A stretch of 7,581 bases of DNA, from contig QKDG01000122.1 in assembly GCA_003246805.1 (NCBI GenBank), forward strand, positions 1 to 7,581. Direction: 5' to 3'. The notes below the pieces were generated by a model. It was not told where the DNA came from, searched no databases, and was given only the letters and a program-made list of their open reading frames with translations. Below, one piece after another: positions 1-6,824 of the stretch; position 1 is the stretch's first letter, and each line of letters starts with the position of its first letter. Both the position numbers and the translations under genes were made by a program. Source of the DNA: Clostridia bacterium (GTDB lineage Bacteria > Bacillota > Clostridia > Oscillospirales > Ruminococcaceae).

Positions 1-1446
1 AGCCTCAGTCTGTGCTGTGTCAAGCTCATACATATTCCCCTGTGAAACTAATTCAAGCTCTATCCCAGGATTTTTAAGGCTGCTTATTGCTTTTGTAAGT
101 GAAGTCTGATTAAGATGCTTTGCGTCACCCTGCATTGAGTTTTTTAAATCGTCAAGGCTCTGCGTCAAAAGCGTGTCAATCAGCTCAAGCTTTTGTTTTG
201 CATCTGATTCCCTTTCATCTTTGAGGGCTATCTCGGCTGTACAGATTGCAACAGTAAGGCTGTGGCCAAGAATATCGTGAATATTCTGTGCAACAGCAGA
301 CTTTATCCTTGTTTGTGATAGCTCTGAAGATTTTTCTGCCATTTTAATAAGCTCAGAATTTATTGATTTAAGCTCGTTGTTTTTACTGTTAAGGAGCTGT
401 TCCAGCATAACAATTTCAGAAACATCTGAAAAAGCGAGTAATCTTATATTCTTTTCAAGCAAGGTCTGGCGAACATTATAATGCCTGTTTTCATTTATCT
501 GCAACAAAAATTCTTTGTTTGTGTATGTTTTAAAGAATTTTTCTGCCTTTTGCCTGTCGCTAATAATGCTTATTGAATCAAGAAAATCATCAAGCCCTTT
601 TGTATAGCAAGCGTTGCAGAACATACAACAGAATGATTTGTTTGGAGAAAACAATAACCCTTTGGGAGAAGCAAAAATCACACCCGTCGGCACATTCTTA
701 AAAATCTGCCGGTATGAAACGGGAGAGATATCAAAAAATTTGTATCTTAGTGCCGGGATAGTAAAAAGAATCAACGCTATTGAGCCTGCAATCGGGGTAA
801 AATCAAAAACGGGAAATGGGAATATCCACTCGAATACATCCATCTTGAATAGTATGTAATATACATTTGCAAGCATTGGTATCAGCGTAACAGCGGCAAA
901 TAATCTTGCCCATACAATTCTTCCGTGGAATCCCGCCTGCTTTGTATAATCCTTTGAAAGCATCAGAACTCCCACAAATATGTAGATATACAAAACCGAT
1001 TGTATGGGAATAAACAGCACGCCAAATCTGTCTCTATAAAAATCATAATAAGAATAAAATGTCATATGCAATGGATTTGTAATCACTGCCAGAAAAGACA
1101 AAACGGGAAACACCAAAAGCAGTGCTATGGTTTTTTTTGAAGGAATTTTGTTATGCGTATAGATATATGCAAAAAGTATAAGAAAAAATCCTAAAAACTG
1201 CACACCAAAATACTGGGTAACTATAAATAACCATCTTATATGCTCGTTTGGTGAAACCGTTTTAAGTATTTTTGAAATCATCCATAGCAGCAAGGTTGAT
1301 GCCAAAGCAAGATAGCTGTATAAAACAGCAGATTTTTTCGCCTTGTTGATTATATAAACAGAAAAAGAAATCAAAATTAGTATTGCGAGAATATGAAACA
1401 ATAAAATAATATATATCTCGTATGCTAGTTTTTCTGTTATCTGCAT
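1..1446 (-). CDS. 7TM sensor histidine kinase, partial (C-terminus beyond window)
   Basis: An open frame of 482 codons runs from an ATG at 1446 to the first base without a stop. An AGAAGGG ribosome binding site lies about 9 bases upstream. Residues 8-235 form seven hydrophobic segments, with the signatures TNPLH (123-127) and DFTPI (215-219) that are typical of the N-terminal 7TM region of one histidine kinase family. A PAS-like region follows (about 246-345), then a coiled coil, then a DHp helix with QNIHDILGHSL, where His390 is the predicted phosphoacceptor. This matches the HisKA_3-like kinases that pair with NarL/LuxR regulators. The ATPase domain (N and G boxes) would lie to the left of the window. 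The PAS-like part holds an odd CCxxCxxC cluster (273-280). The gene starts 47 bp after the preceding PAS protein and is probably the third gene of the operon. The likely role is a membrane kinase phosphorylating the regulator encoded at 2468-3118; the signal is unknown. Confidence 0.9.
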   Translation of the reverse strand, partial: MQITEKLAYEIYIILLFHILAILILISFSVYIINKAKKSAVLYSYLALASTLLLWMISKILKTVSPNEHIRWLFIVTQYFGVQFLGFFLILFAYIYTHNKIPSKKTIALLLVFPVLSFLAVITNPLHMTFYSYYDFYRDRFGVLFIPIQSVLYIYIFVGVLMLSKDYTKQAGFHGRIVWARLFAAVTLIPMLANVYYILFKMDVFEWIFPFPVFDFTPIAGSIALILFTIPALRYKFFDISPVSYRQIFKNVPTGVIFASPKGLLFSPNKSFCCMFCNACYTKGLDDFLDSISIISDRQKAEKFFKTYTNKEFLLQINENRHYNVRQTLLEKNIRLLAFSDVSEIVMLEQLLNSKNNELKSINSELIKMAEKSSELSQTRIKSAVAQNIHDILGHSLTVAICTAEIALKDERESDAKQKLELIDTLLTQSLDDLKNSMQGDAKHLNQTSLTKAISSLKNPGIELELVSQGNMYELDTAQTEA

Positions 1447-1493
1447 TATACATTTCCCTTCTTGCTAATTTGATTTATTTATTAAAATTTATT

Positions 1494-2456
1494 TTAAAGC
1501 TTTTTGTTGTTTTTTGCAAGATTATGCACAGAAGCCCTGACGACCAAAAATGCCTTTCTGAGATTTTCTGTAACCTCAGCTATGCAGCTATGATAATCAA
1601 GAATGCCACTTTCTTTTTGTGAACTATTGAACTCTGAAATATAATTAATAATGCTCTGAATATTGTCAAAAAGAGAAATCTGAATACTTTGCAGTATGTT
1701 CAATCTCTCTTTTTCTTCTTTTAGGGCATTGTCTATTTTTATATTTTCAATAAGCTGCTTATTGGCCAACTGCAACTGAACATTTTGATTTTCTATTTGT
1801 TTAGCAAGGGATACACGTTCCTGAATATTATGGAAAAGAATATTAACCCCTATAACCTCATGCTCATCTATCAGAATTGGAGAAACCACCATATGAAAGC
1901 TGCAATTATCTATCGAAACTTCTGCCTTTGATATTTTTTTTGCATTGTTAACAGCATTCTCAATTTTTATAAAATCTTCACTGCTTGTTTTTTCTTTCAA
2001 ATTCAAAAGAAGCTGAGAGAGAGTTCTGCTTTTGCAAATTGGCTCACTGGGTTTGTTTGTGTTGATGATATCCCCGTTTATATCTGCTATGATTATAGCG
2101 TCCTCAATGACAGAAAAAACCGATGCTAAATCGGGCGAAAGCCTTAAATCAAAAAGAATGCTCCTGTTTGTTGCTGTATAAACAACAACACCTGCAATGA
2201 CTGTTATTAAGCTTAGGCTCAAACAAACTATTCCTGCTGTAAAATAATAGCGTTCAAAGGCCATGTCGATAATGGCATTGCACATGAATAAACAGAATAA
2301 AAAGACCTCTGCAAATGCTGATGCAACTTGCAAAAAATATAAAATTGCGCTGTGCTTTCTTTTTGTAAGCAGCCTTATATTAACAGCTGGGATAAGTATC
2401 ATCAATACAAATAAAAATACAGTTATAAGTATGGTATCTGCATTCAATAATCTCAA
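1494..2456 (-). CDS. Membrane PAS protein, degenerate kinase-like sensor lacking ATPase domain
   Basis: This 320-residue protein has three predicted membrane segments (about 8-29, 38-62, 73-94), a PAS-like domain (about 108-210), a coiled coil (about 211-250) and a remnant DHp-like helix (about 250-312), and then stops. The stretch from ILFDLRLSP (100-108) into the PAS domain aligns by eye with KFFDISP onward in the neighbouring kinase, so the two look like paralogues. In SIQISLFDNIQSII (257-270) a Gln (259) sits where the kinase has its phosphoacceptor His, and no N or G box follows, so the protein should not be an active kinase. The start is a TTG at 2456, chosen for the GGGGAG site 6 bases upstream. 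The gene lies 11 bp after the response regulator and 47 bp before the full kinase. It may be a signal-sensing partner or modulator of that kinase, or a decaying duplicate. The intact frame and good ribosome binding site favour function, but the role is inferred. Confidence 0.85.
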   Translation of the reverse strand: MRLLNADTILITVFLFVLMILIPAVNIRLLTKRKHSAILYFLQVASAFAEVFLFCLFMCNAIIDMAFERYYFTAGIVCLSLSLITVIAGVVVYTATNRSILFDLRLSPDLASVFSVIEDAIIIADINGDIINTNKPSEPICKSRTLSQLLLNLKEKTSSEDFIKIENAVNNAKKISKAEVSIDNCSFHMVVSPILIDEHEVIGVNILFHNIQERVSLAKQIENQNVQLQLANKQLIENIKIDNALKEEKERLNILQSIQISLFDNIQSIINYISEFNSSQKESGILDYHSCIAEVTENLRKAFLVVRASVHNLAKNNKKL

Positions 2457-2470
2457 AAAAATCTCCCCTA
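2457..2470 (-). promoter_or_regulatory. Ribosome binding site overlapping upstream stop codon, TTG start
   Basis: Reading the minus strand, TAGGGGAG is followed by six bases and then TTG. The TAG is the stop of the response regulator, and its G is the first base of the GGGGAG Shine-Dalgarno sequence. This supports the TTG at 2456 as the start and suggests that translation of the two genes is coupled. Confidence 0.7.
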
Positions 2471-3118
2471 TACTATGCCATTATGCAATGCAAAAATTGC
2501 AAGCTGTGTTCTGTCCTTTGTTCCGGTTATTGCAAGCATTCTTGAAATTCTGTTTTTTACTGTCCCCTCAGAATAATTTATCTGTGCTGCAATTTCCGCA
2601 TTGTTTTTCCCGATAGAAACAAGCCTTATTATAGTGCGGTCAACAGTGTCAAAATCAAGGTTTTCATCTGATACAATATCTGTACCAAAAACCTCAAAGG
2701 ATTGTGTCATCTGCTTCATCAGATATTCATTTGCACTCGGATGAATGACAAAAAAGCCATCGCTAACACATTTTACAACATTGACCAAAGCCTCCGGCTT
2801 TGTATCTTTAACTATGTAACCATCAGCAGCATTACTACATGCTTTATAAATATATTCACCTTCTTCAAAGGTCGTCAGCATTACAACTTTAATGTCTTGA
2901 TTTAGTTCCTTTATCTTCATAAGCGCAGAAATCCCATCTGCCTTAGGCATTTTTACGTCAAGCAAAACTATATCAGGCTGTTTGCTTTTGCAAAGCTCAA
3001 CAACTTCAATTCCGTCTGCCGCCCCGCCAACAACCTCAAATGACGGCTCCTGTTCAAGAATATATATGAGCATATTTCTGAACAAGCTTTGGTCATCTGC
3101 AACAGCAATTTTTATCAT
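2468..3118 (-). CDS. NarL/LuxR-family response regulator
   Basis: This 216-residue protein has the usual length and layout of the NarL/FixJ family. The receiver domain (about 1-118) has acidic residues D8/D9, phosphoacceptor Asp54 in LLDVKMP, switch Thr82 in LTTFEE, and Lys104 in IVKDTKP. A LuxR-type helix-turn-helix (about 155-214) has the recognition helix SEGTVKNRISRML (183-195) and the family-typical KDRTQLAIFA tail. The start ATG at 3118 has GGAGAG 8 bases upstream and a promoter at 3150-3178. It is the first gene of a unit followed by the PAS protein and the 7TM kinase. Phosphorylation by that kinase and DNA binding as a dimer are expected from the family. The targets are unknown; the surface-protein genes upstream are plausible candidates. 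Confidence 0.95.
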   Translation of the reverse strand: MIKIAVADDQSLFRNMLIYILEQEPSFEVVGGAADGIEVVELCKSKQPDIVLLDVKMPKADGISALMKIKELNQDIKVVMLTTFEEGEYIYKACSNAADGYIVKDTKPEALVNVVKCVSDGFFVIHPSANEYLMKQMTQSFEVFGTDIVSDENLDFDTVDRTIIRLVSIGKNNAEIAAQINYSEGTVKNRISRMLAITGTKDRTQLAIFALHNGIV

Positions 3119-3149
3119 AATTCACTCTCCTTATTGAAAGCTTAGATTT

Positions 3150-3178
3150 ATTATAGCGTAATTTTATTTAAATTACAA
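3150..3178 (-). promoter_or_regulatory. Sigma-A type promoter of the two-component operon
   Basis: On the minus strand there is a perfect TATAAT (3150-3155) preceded by a 17-base spacer and TTGTAA (3173-3178, 4 of 6 matches to TTGACA). It lies about 31 bases upstream of the response regulator start and just downstream of the terminator of the preceding unit. Confidence 0.7.
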
Positions 3179-3201
3179 TATAATGAAAATTATTTATATA
3201 A

Positions 3202-3238
3202 TAATAGCAGTTTTACAAGGCACGTAAAACTGCTATTA
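3202..3238 (-). terminator. Intrinsic terminator after the lipoprotein gene
   Basis: A perfect 15-bp inverted repeat (arms 3202-3216 and 3224-3238) encloses a 7-base loop. It starts 28 bp after the stop of the lipoprotein gene at 3267. In the direction of transcription it is followed by a T/A-rich tail rather than a clean T-run, so termination may be incomplete. It separates the envelope unit from the signalling operon. Confidence 0.65.
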
Positions 3239-3266
3239 AATTTATAAAGTATCCCTTAAAAATCAG

Positions 3267-4103
3267 CTACTGCTTGCACTCATATTCTGGTGTTTTTCCG
3301 TCATATGTAAGAACAGAATTGTAATCTATACCATTTAGCAGACTATCCCATGAATCCGGCTTGCTGGCAATTATGTCAACAGGTAATACAGGCTTATCAG
3401 AGGAAATCTGTGAAGAATAGCCATAGCAGGCATTTTGGCCATCATAATAGATAACCATCTGTGTCATTTCCTGTGTTGAGTTCAAGTGCCTTGCATAAGA
3501 AATATACAGTGCTCCGTTTTCGTCGATATATTCCTGAACAAGAACGTTGTCGCTGATATCTGAATCACTGGTTCTTAAAAAATCAATTGTTTTCCTTTCG
3601 GTGTCATATTTTAATACACTTTTATCATTACGGTCATCATAATATGTGTTGTAGGTATATTCATAAACTTTACCATTTTTTGAAAGAGTACTTTCGTATT
3701 GTCCCGTTCCGCTCAGCATATCTAACTTACCTGTGTTCCACTCATCCTTCATTCCTTGCAAAGCCTGGTCAAGTGAGGCATTAAGTGTTATCATCTGCAA
3801 TGTGTTCAGTGTAAGCATCTCTCCTAATACTGACATATCATCAAGAGAACTTGCTCCTTCATCAATATAGCTTGCCGCATCTTCAAATATATCTGAAAAA
3901 TATCCTATGCTTTCAAAATTTTTGGCTGTCGCATTTGATTTGTCTTCTTTATCGTCTTTACTATTTTCTATCACTTTTTCTTCTGAAGATGCAGAAGAAT
4001 CGCTATTGTTGTTTTCTTTTTCAGCACTTGCATCCCCACATCCAGAGAATAAAGCAAGGCAAAGTGAAATTGCCACTAAAATCAATGTTAATTTTTTCTT
4101 CAT
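3267..4103 (-). CDS. Putative lipoprotein of unknown function
   Basis: This is a 278-residue protein whose family I do not recognise. It begins with a lipoprotein signal peptide: basic MKKK, a hydrophobic core, and the lipobox LFSGC with Cys22 as the predicted lipidated residue. An acidic, Ser/Asn-rich linker (about 23-72) probably spans the cell wall. The folded part (about 75-278) begins with helices rich in Leu/Met and continues with alternating strand-like segments such as KVYEYTYNTYY and ALYISYARHL. Cys226 and Cys276 could form a disulfide outside the cell. The start at 4103 is preferred over an in-frame ATG at 4148 because GGAGG lies 5 bases upstream and the signal peptide begins there. 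The gene lies 78 bp downstream of the surface protein gene with no clear terminator or promoter between them, so co-transcription is likely. Confidence 0.85.
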   Translation of the reverse strand: MKKKLTLILVAISLCLALFSGCGDASAEKENNNSDSSASSEEKVIENSKDDKEDKSNATAKNFESIGYFSDIFEDAASYIDEGASSLDDMSVLGEMLTLNTLQMITLNASLDQALQGMKDEWNTGKLDMLSGTGQYESTLSKNGKVYEYTYNTYYDDRNDKSVLKYDTERKTIDFLRTSDSDISDNVLVQEYIDENGALYISYARHLNSTQEMTQMVIYYDGQNACYGYSSQISSDKPVLPVDIIASKPDSWDSLLNGIDYNSVLTYDGKTPEYECKQ

Positions 4104-4124
4104 TATAACCTCCATTTTTATCGA

Positions 4125-4146
4125 GAGAGAGTTGATATACTCCCTC
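4125..4146 (-). other. Small hairpin in the gap between surface-protein and lipoprotein genes
   Basis: In the minus-strand RNA, an 8-bp stem (4139-4146 with 4125-4132, one G-U pair) encloses a 6-base loop. It sits 11 bases upstream of the GGAGG of the lipoprotein gene and has no T-run after it, so it does not look like a terminator. It may stabilise or process the shared mRNA, or affect translation. A chance structure remains possible. Confidence 0.35.
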
Positions 4147-4181
4147 AATAGAAACTAAACTGTATTTACCCTAAAAACTAA

Positions 4182-6086
4182 TTATTGTTTTTTATTTTTA
4201 ATTGCAATGACTGCACCTGCACAAACAGTTGCAATTATAATTCCAACGGGCATCATGGCATTTCCTGTTTTTGGATTTTCTATGTTCGTTGTTGATGCGC
4301 TCGAAGAAGATGATGCTGCCTGTGATGTTTGTGAAGAATTCTCAGTTGAAGTTACTGGTGAGTCATCCGTTGAGGTTGAGTCATCCGTTGAGGTTGAGTC
4401 ATCCGTTGAGGTTGAGTCATCCGTTGAGGTTGAATCATCCGTTGAGGTTGAGTCATCGGTTGAGGTTGAATCATCAGAAGCAATACCATACCCTGTGCTG
4501 TAAAGAGGAAGTAAGGAATCAATTGTATCAAGGGTAAAGGAATTCGTTTTGTCAGAATCTGAATACCATTGCTGTGCTACCCCATCCTTATATACTGTTG
4601 GAAGAGCACCTATAGTTGTTGAGCCTGTTTTTTTGATAATAATAAAATCAAACATACAGCTTTCAGCGGTGCCAATATTCAAGGCAATTCTTGCTGTATC
4701 ACTGCCTGTGTTGATTTCTCCTACAACTGCCCAGATATTATCAGTATCGCCAGTAGCTGTTTCTACGTTTATGATGCTTGCAGGTCCGCCTGTTTCAGCA
4801 CCTACACTTGACCCAAAACTCGCTATTCCAGCTGTTGCTGATATTGCGTTAACTGTTCCAGAACCCAAGTTCAATATACCATAGCTGTTGCTGTCTGCTG
4901 AATCTCCTGCTGTTATATATCCTGCGTTAACAATACCTTGGCTTGTATTATAAACACCATATACGTTGTTTTGTGATGAATTACCAGCAGTAACTGTGTA
5001 CACATTTACTATACCGTTACTAAAATTTGCTAAGCCATAGTTTTCGTGAAGACAATTGCCTGATGTTACCTCTTTTACTTCAATTAATCCTGTACCATCA
5101 TTTCGAACACCATAGCTGTATCCATCATCTGCTGTTGTAACGGTTCCGCCTGAGGCAAGTGTGCTGATATATATTTTACCAGACGCTTCATTCCATGCAC
5201 CACAGCTGATGGTGTCATCAGAAGGATTATCAACTGTTGAGTTACCGCCAATAGCCTTGCTTGCTCTTACAGTTCCGCCGTAAGCATTATAAGCGCCACA
5301 GGATATCAGAGCGTTTTCACCGCCGTAGCACTCATTTGCAATAATTGTTCCATCATTATAGTTATATACACCGTATGACAAGGCGGTTATGCTGCCCAAA
5401 GTGCCGTCACCACCTCTTGCAAAAGTTTTAACTGTTATTGTTCCTGTTGAATAGTTGTATGCGCCATAGGTTTCGGCGTCAACAACTGAGGAATTTCCGC
5501 CTGTTGCTTCGTCAACTGTTATTGTTCCATTTGCATTGTTATACACGCCATATGATTCTTGAGAATCATTCCCGCCAATAGCATTTTTTAAAGTTACAGT
5601 ACTGTTTCCAGCATTGTATAAACCGTAGCTATATCCATTTGGTGCACTTCCACCTGTTGCCGTTGCGCCGGTTGCACTATTTTCAACGCTTAAAGTTATG
5701 GCATTTCCGGCAACATAAATGCCACAGCTTGAATTGCCTGAGCCTGTTGTATTACCACCTGAAAATGAAATGTTTTCAAGATATATATTGCCTGCGCCCT
5801 CAAGCCTTAAAGCAATACTGTCCCCCACACCATCCGGCGCTGTGATTGAATGCCCATTACCATTTATAGTAACAGTTCTTCCGGCAGTAACCGAAAAGCT
5901 TATTGAACCAGTAATGTCTGATGTGAGTGAAATTTCTTCCACAAAAATATTTGCCAAAGCACTGTTCAAACCAGCCAGGTCACCAACAGTAGCCCCTCCT
6001 GCTGCGCTTGCAGGAATAACGCTTAATGAAATAACAACCAAAAATGCCACCGCTGTTATGCATGAAAATATTTTTTTGATATTCAT
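4182..6086 (-). CDS. Secreted repeat-rich surface protein with NPKTG cell-wall sorting signal
   Basis: This is a 634-residue protein. A signal peptide (1-28) probably ends at IPASA-A. The body (about 30-450) has strand-turn-strand spacing rich in Gly, Asn, Thr and Val. It holds about ten units of 25-32 residues, each with a [YC]-G-x-x-N core (YGLYN 154, YGVYN 179, YGAYN 207, YGVYN 238, CGAYN 263, CGAWN 295, YGVRN 325, YGLAN 350, YGVYN 376, YGILN 402) followed by G-x-I-x-V and a GG/GN turn. This suggests a parallel beta-solenoid, as in many adhesins. A separate module follows (about 450-535), then a Ser/Thr/Asp stalk (538-600), NPKTG (604-608), a hydrophobic stretch (611-628) and the tail KNKKQ, which is the layout of an LPxTG-like sortase substrate. 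The start is supported by GGAGGGG 4 bases upstream. A role in adhesion is inferred; no ligand or enzymatic motif is visible. Confidence 0.88.
   Translation of the reverse strand: MNIKKIFSCITAVAFLVVISLSVIPASAAGGATVGDLAGLNSALANIFVEEISLTSDITGSISFSVTAGRTVTINGNGHSITAPDGVGDSIALRLEGAGNIYLENISFSGGNTTGSGNSSCGIYVAGNAITLSVENSATGATATGGSAPNGYSYGLYNAGNSTVTLKNAIGGNDSQESYGVYNNANGTITVDEATGGNSSVVDAETYGAYNYSTGTITVKTFARGGDGTLGSITALSYGVYNYNDGTIIANECYGGENALISCGAYNAYGGTVRASKAIGGNSTVDNPSDDTISCGAWNEASGKIYISTLASGGTVTTADDGYSYGVRNDGTGLIEVKEVTSGNCLHENYGLANFSNGIVNVYTVTAGNSSQNNVYGVYNTSQGIVNAGYITAGDSADSNSYGILNLGSGTVNAISATAGIASFGSSVGAETGGPASIINVETATGDTDNIWAVVGEINTGSDTARIALNIGTAESCMFDFIIIKKTGSTTIGALPTVYKDGVAQQWYSDSDKTNSFTLDTIDSLLPLYSTGYGIASDDSTSTDDSTSTDDSTSTDDSTSTDDSTSTDDSTSTDDSPVTSTENSSQTSQAASSSSSASTTNIENPKTGNAMMPVGIIIATVCAGAVIAIKNKKQ
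4360..4475. repeat. 18-bp tandem repeat encoding the Asp/Ser/Thr stalk
   Basis: There are six full copies of GAGTCATCCGTTGAGGTT (plus-strand reading) from 4360 to 4467, then the first 8 bases of a seventh. The copies at 4360-4431 are identical; those at 4432 and 4450 each differ by one base. A decayed copy may lie at 4336-4353. The unit is a multiple of three and encodes a six-residue STDDST repeat in the surface protein, so gain or loss of copies would change stalk length without breaking the frame. Confidence 0.95.
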
Positions 6087-6120
6087 AAAACCCCTCCGTT
6101 ATAATAATTCTTACCCTTTA

Positions 6121-6148
6121 ATTATACCTTTCAGAATTTTACAGTTAA
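6121..6148 (-). promoter_or_regulatory. Candidate promoter of the surface-protein gene
   Basis: On the minus strand a perfect TATAAT (6121-6126) is preceded by a 16-base spacer and TTAACT (6143-6148, 4 of 6 matches to the -35 consensus). It lies 34 bases upstream of the start codon. The weak -35 box, with repeated motifs just upstream, suggests a need for an activator. Confidence 0.55.
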
Positions 6149-6151
6149 AGT

Positions 6152-6204
6152 ACTATCCGGCTATAATGAATTTTGACTATCAGACAATATGGCATTACTA
6201 TCAG
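6152..6204. repeat. Three direct repeats ACTATC(A/C)G, candidate operator
   Basis: On the plus strand ACTATCCG occurs at 6152-6159, and ACTATCAG at 6176-6183 and 6197-6204. Start-to-start spacings are 24 and 21 bases, close to two helical turns. They sit directly upstream of the surface-protein -35 box and 39 bases or more upstream of the HD-gene promoter. Binding by a regulator is inferred. Confidence 0.4.
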
Positions 6205-6242
6205 CTTAAAATCCTTATGTTCATTTGTGAAAACTTTATTGT

Positions 6243-6271
6243 TTGACATTTAATATCTTTTATGATAAATT
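6243..6271 (+). promoter_or_regulatory. Candidate promoter of the HD-domain gene
   Basis: A perfect TTGACA (6243-6248), a 17-base spacer and TAAATT (6266-6271, 4 of 6) lie 33 bases upstream of the ATG at 6305. The region is very A/T-rich, so the exact -10 box is uncertain. Confidence 0.5.
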
Positions 6272-6304
6272 TAATAAAATATCAAAATTAAAGGTGAAAG
6301 ACAT

Positions 6305-6796
6305 ATGGATAAAACAAACAGTGTGTTGAATGAAATGATTAAATATTACGCAGGCGACGTTAAGAGAATCAACCATTTAATTAAGGTTTTTTGCCTTGCC
6401 AGGACAATAGGAAAATCAGAAAATATTGACCCACAAAAGCAGGAAATACTTGATATTGCTGCTATTGTGCATGATATAGGAATAAAAGTTAGCGAGGAAA
6501 AATACAATTCAAGCTCTGGGAAGTATCAGGAGCTTGAAGGCCCTTCTATTGCAAAGGAGTTGCTTGAAAAGCTTGGGTTTTGCGATTCTTTTATTTCACG
6601 AGTTTGCTTTCTTGTGGGCCATCATCATACCTATACTGCGATTGATGATATTGATTTTCAGATACTTGTTGAAGCTGATTTTCTCGTAAATATTCATGAG
6701 GATGAAATTCACAAGGATGTTATCCTTAATATAAAAAATAAGTATTTTAAAACGAAAACTGGGATAAGCTTTTTGGAGAATATGTACTTATCGTAA
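6305..6796 (+). CDS. HD-domain protein, probable phosphohydrolase
   Basis: This 163-residue single-domain protein carries the HD superfamily metal-binding pattern: His24, His56-Asp57 in AAIVHDIGI, a GHHHTY segment (His106-108) and a late Asp125 in VEADFL. These residues normally bind one or two divalent metals and support phosphomonoester or phosphodiester hydrolysis. The length and the motifs EGPSIAKELLEKLGF and FQILVEADFLVNI match a family of small HD proteins that I recall as common in Clostridia and without an assigned substrate. AGGTGA lies 7 bases before the ATG. It is transcribed alone, divergent from the surface-protein gene and convergent with the lipoprotein gene to its right. It has no signal peptide, so it acts in the cytoplasm. 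The all-helical domain looks complete. Confidence 0.9.
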   Translation: MDKTNSVLNEMIKYYAGDVKRINHLIKVFCLARTIGKSENIDPQKQEILDIAAIVHDIGIKVSEEKYNSSSGKYQELEGPSIAKELLEKLGFCDSFISRVCFLVGHHHTYTAIDDIDFQILVEADFLVNIHEDEIHKDVILNIKNKYFKTKTGISFLENMYLS

Positions 6797-6824
6797 ATTT
6801 TATTCAATCAGATGCACAACAAAA

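Noticed and set aside
614..859. 81-codon plus-strand frame
   Set aside because: It is antisense to the kinase PAS and last membrane segment, with no ribosome binding site or recognisable product.
1262..1453. 63-codon minus-strand frame starting at 1453
   Set aside because: It is out of frame with the 482-codon kinase that starts at 1446 and shows seven membrane segments plus family motifs; this short frame has none.
1..2456. A single kinase gene split by a frameshift or stop
   Set aside because: The right-hand protein and the left-hand kinase each have their own membrane segments, PAS-like region, DHp-like helix and ribosome binding site, so they are two paralogous genes, not two halves.
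4104..4148. Fifteen-residue N-terminal extension of the lipoprotein
   Set aside because: The internal ATG at 4103 has GGAGG at proper distance and begins a standard lipoprotein signal peptide; the extension would bury it and spans the hairpin and ribosome binding site.
4360..4475. CRISPR-like array
   Set aside because: The 18-bp units are contiguous with no spacers and lie in frame within a coding sequence.
4207..4503. Plus-strand frames with Val/Glu/Ser or His/Pro/Leu repeats
   Set aside because: They are antisense readings of the 18-bp repeat in the surface-protein gene, which has the real signal peptide, ribosome binding site and sorting signal.
5719..6246. 175-codon plus-strand open frame
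   Set aside because: It lies opposite the signal peptide and repeat region of the surface protein, has no ribosome binding site, and its Pro/Ala-rich product is typical of an antisense shadow.
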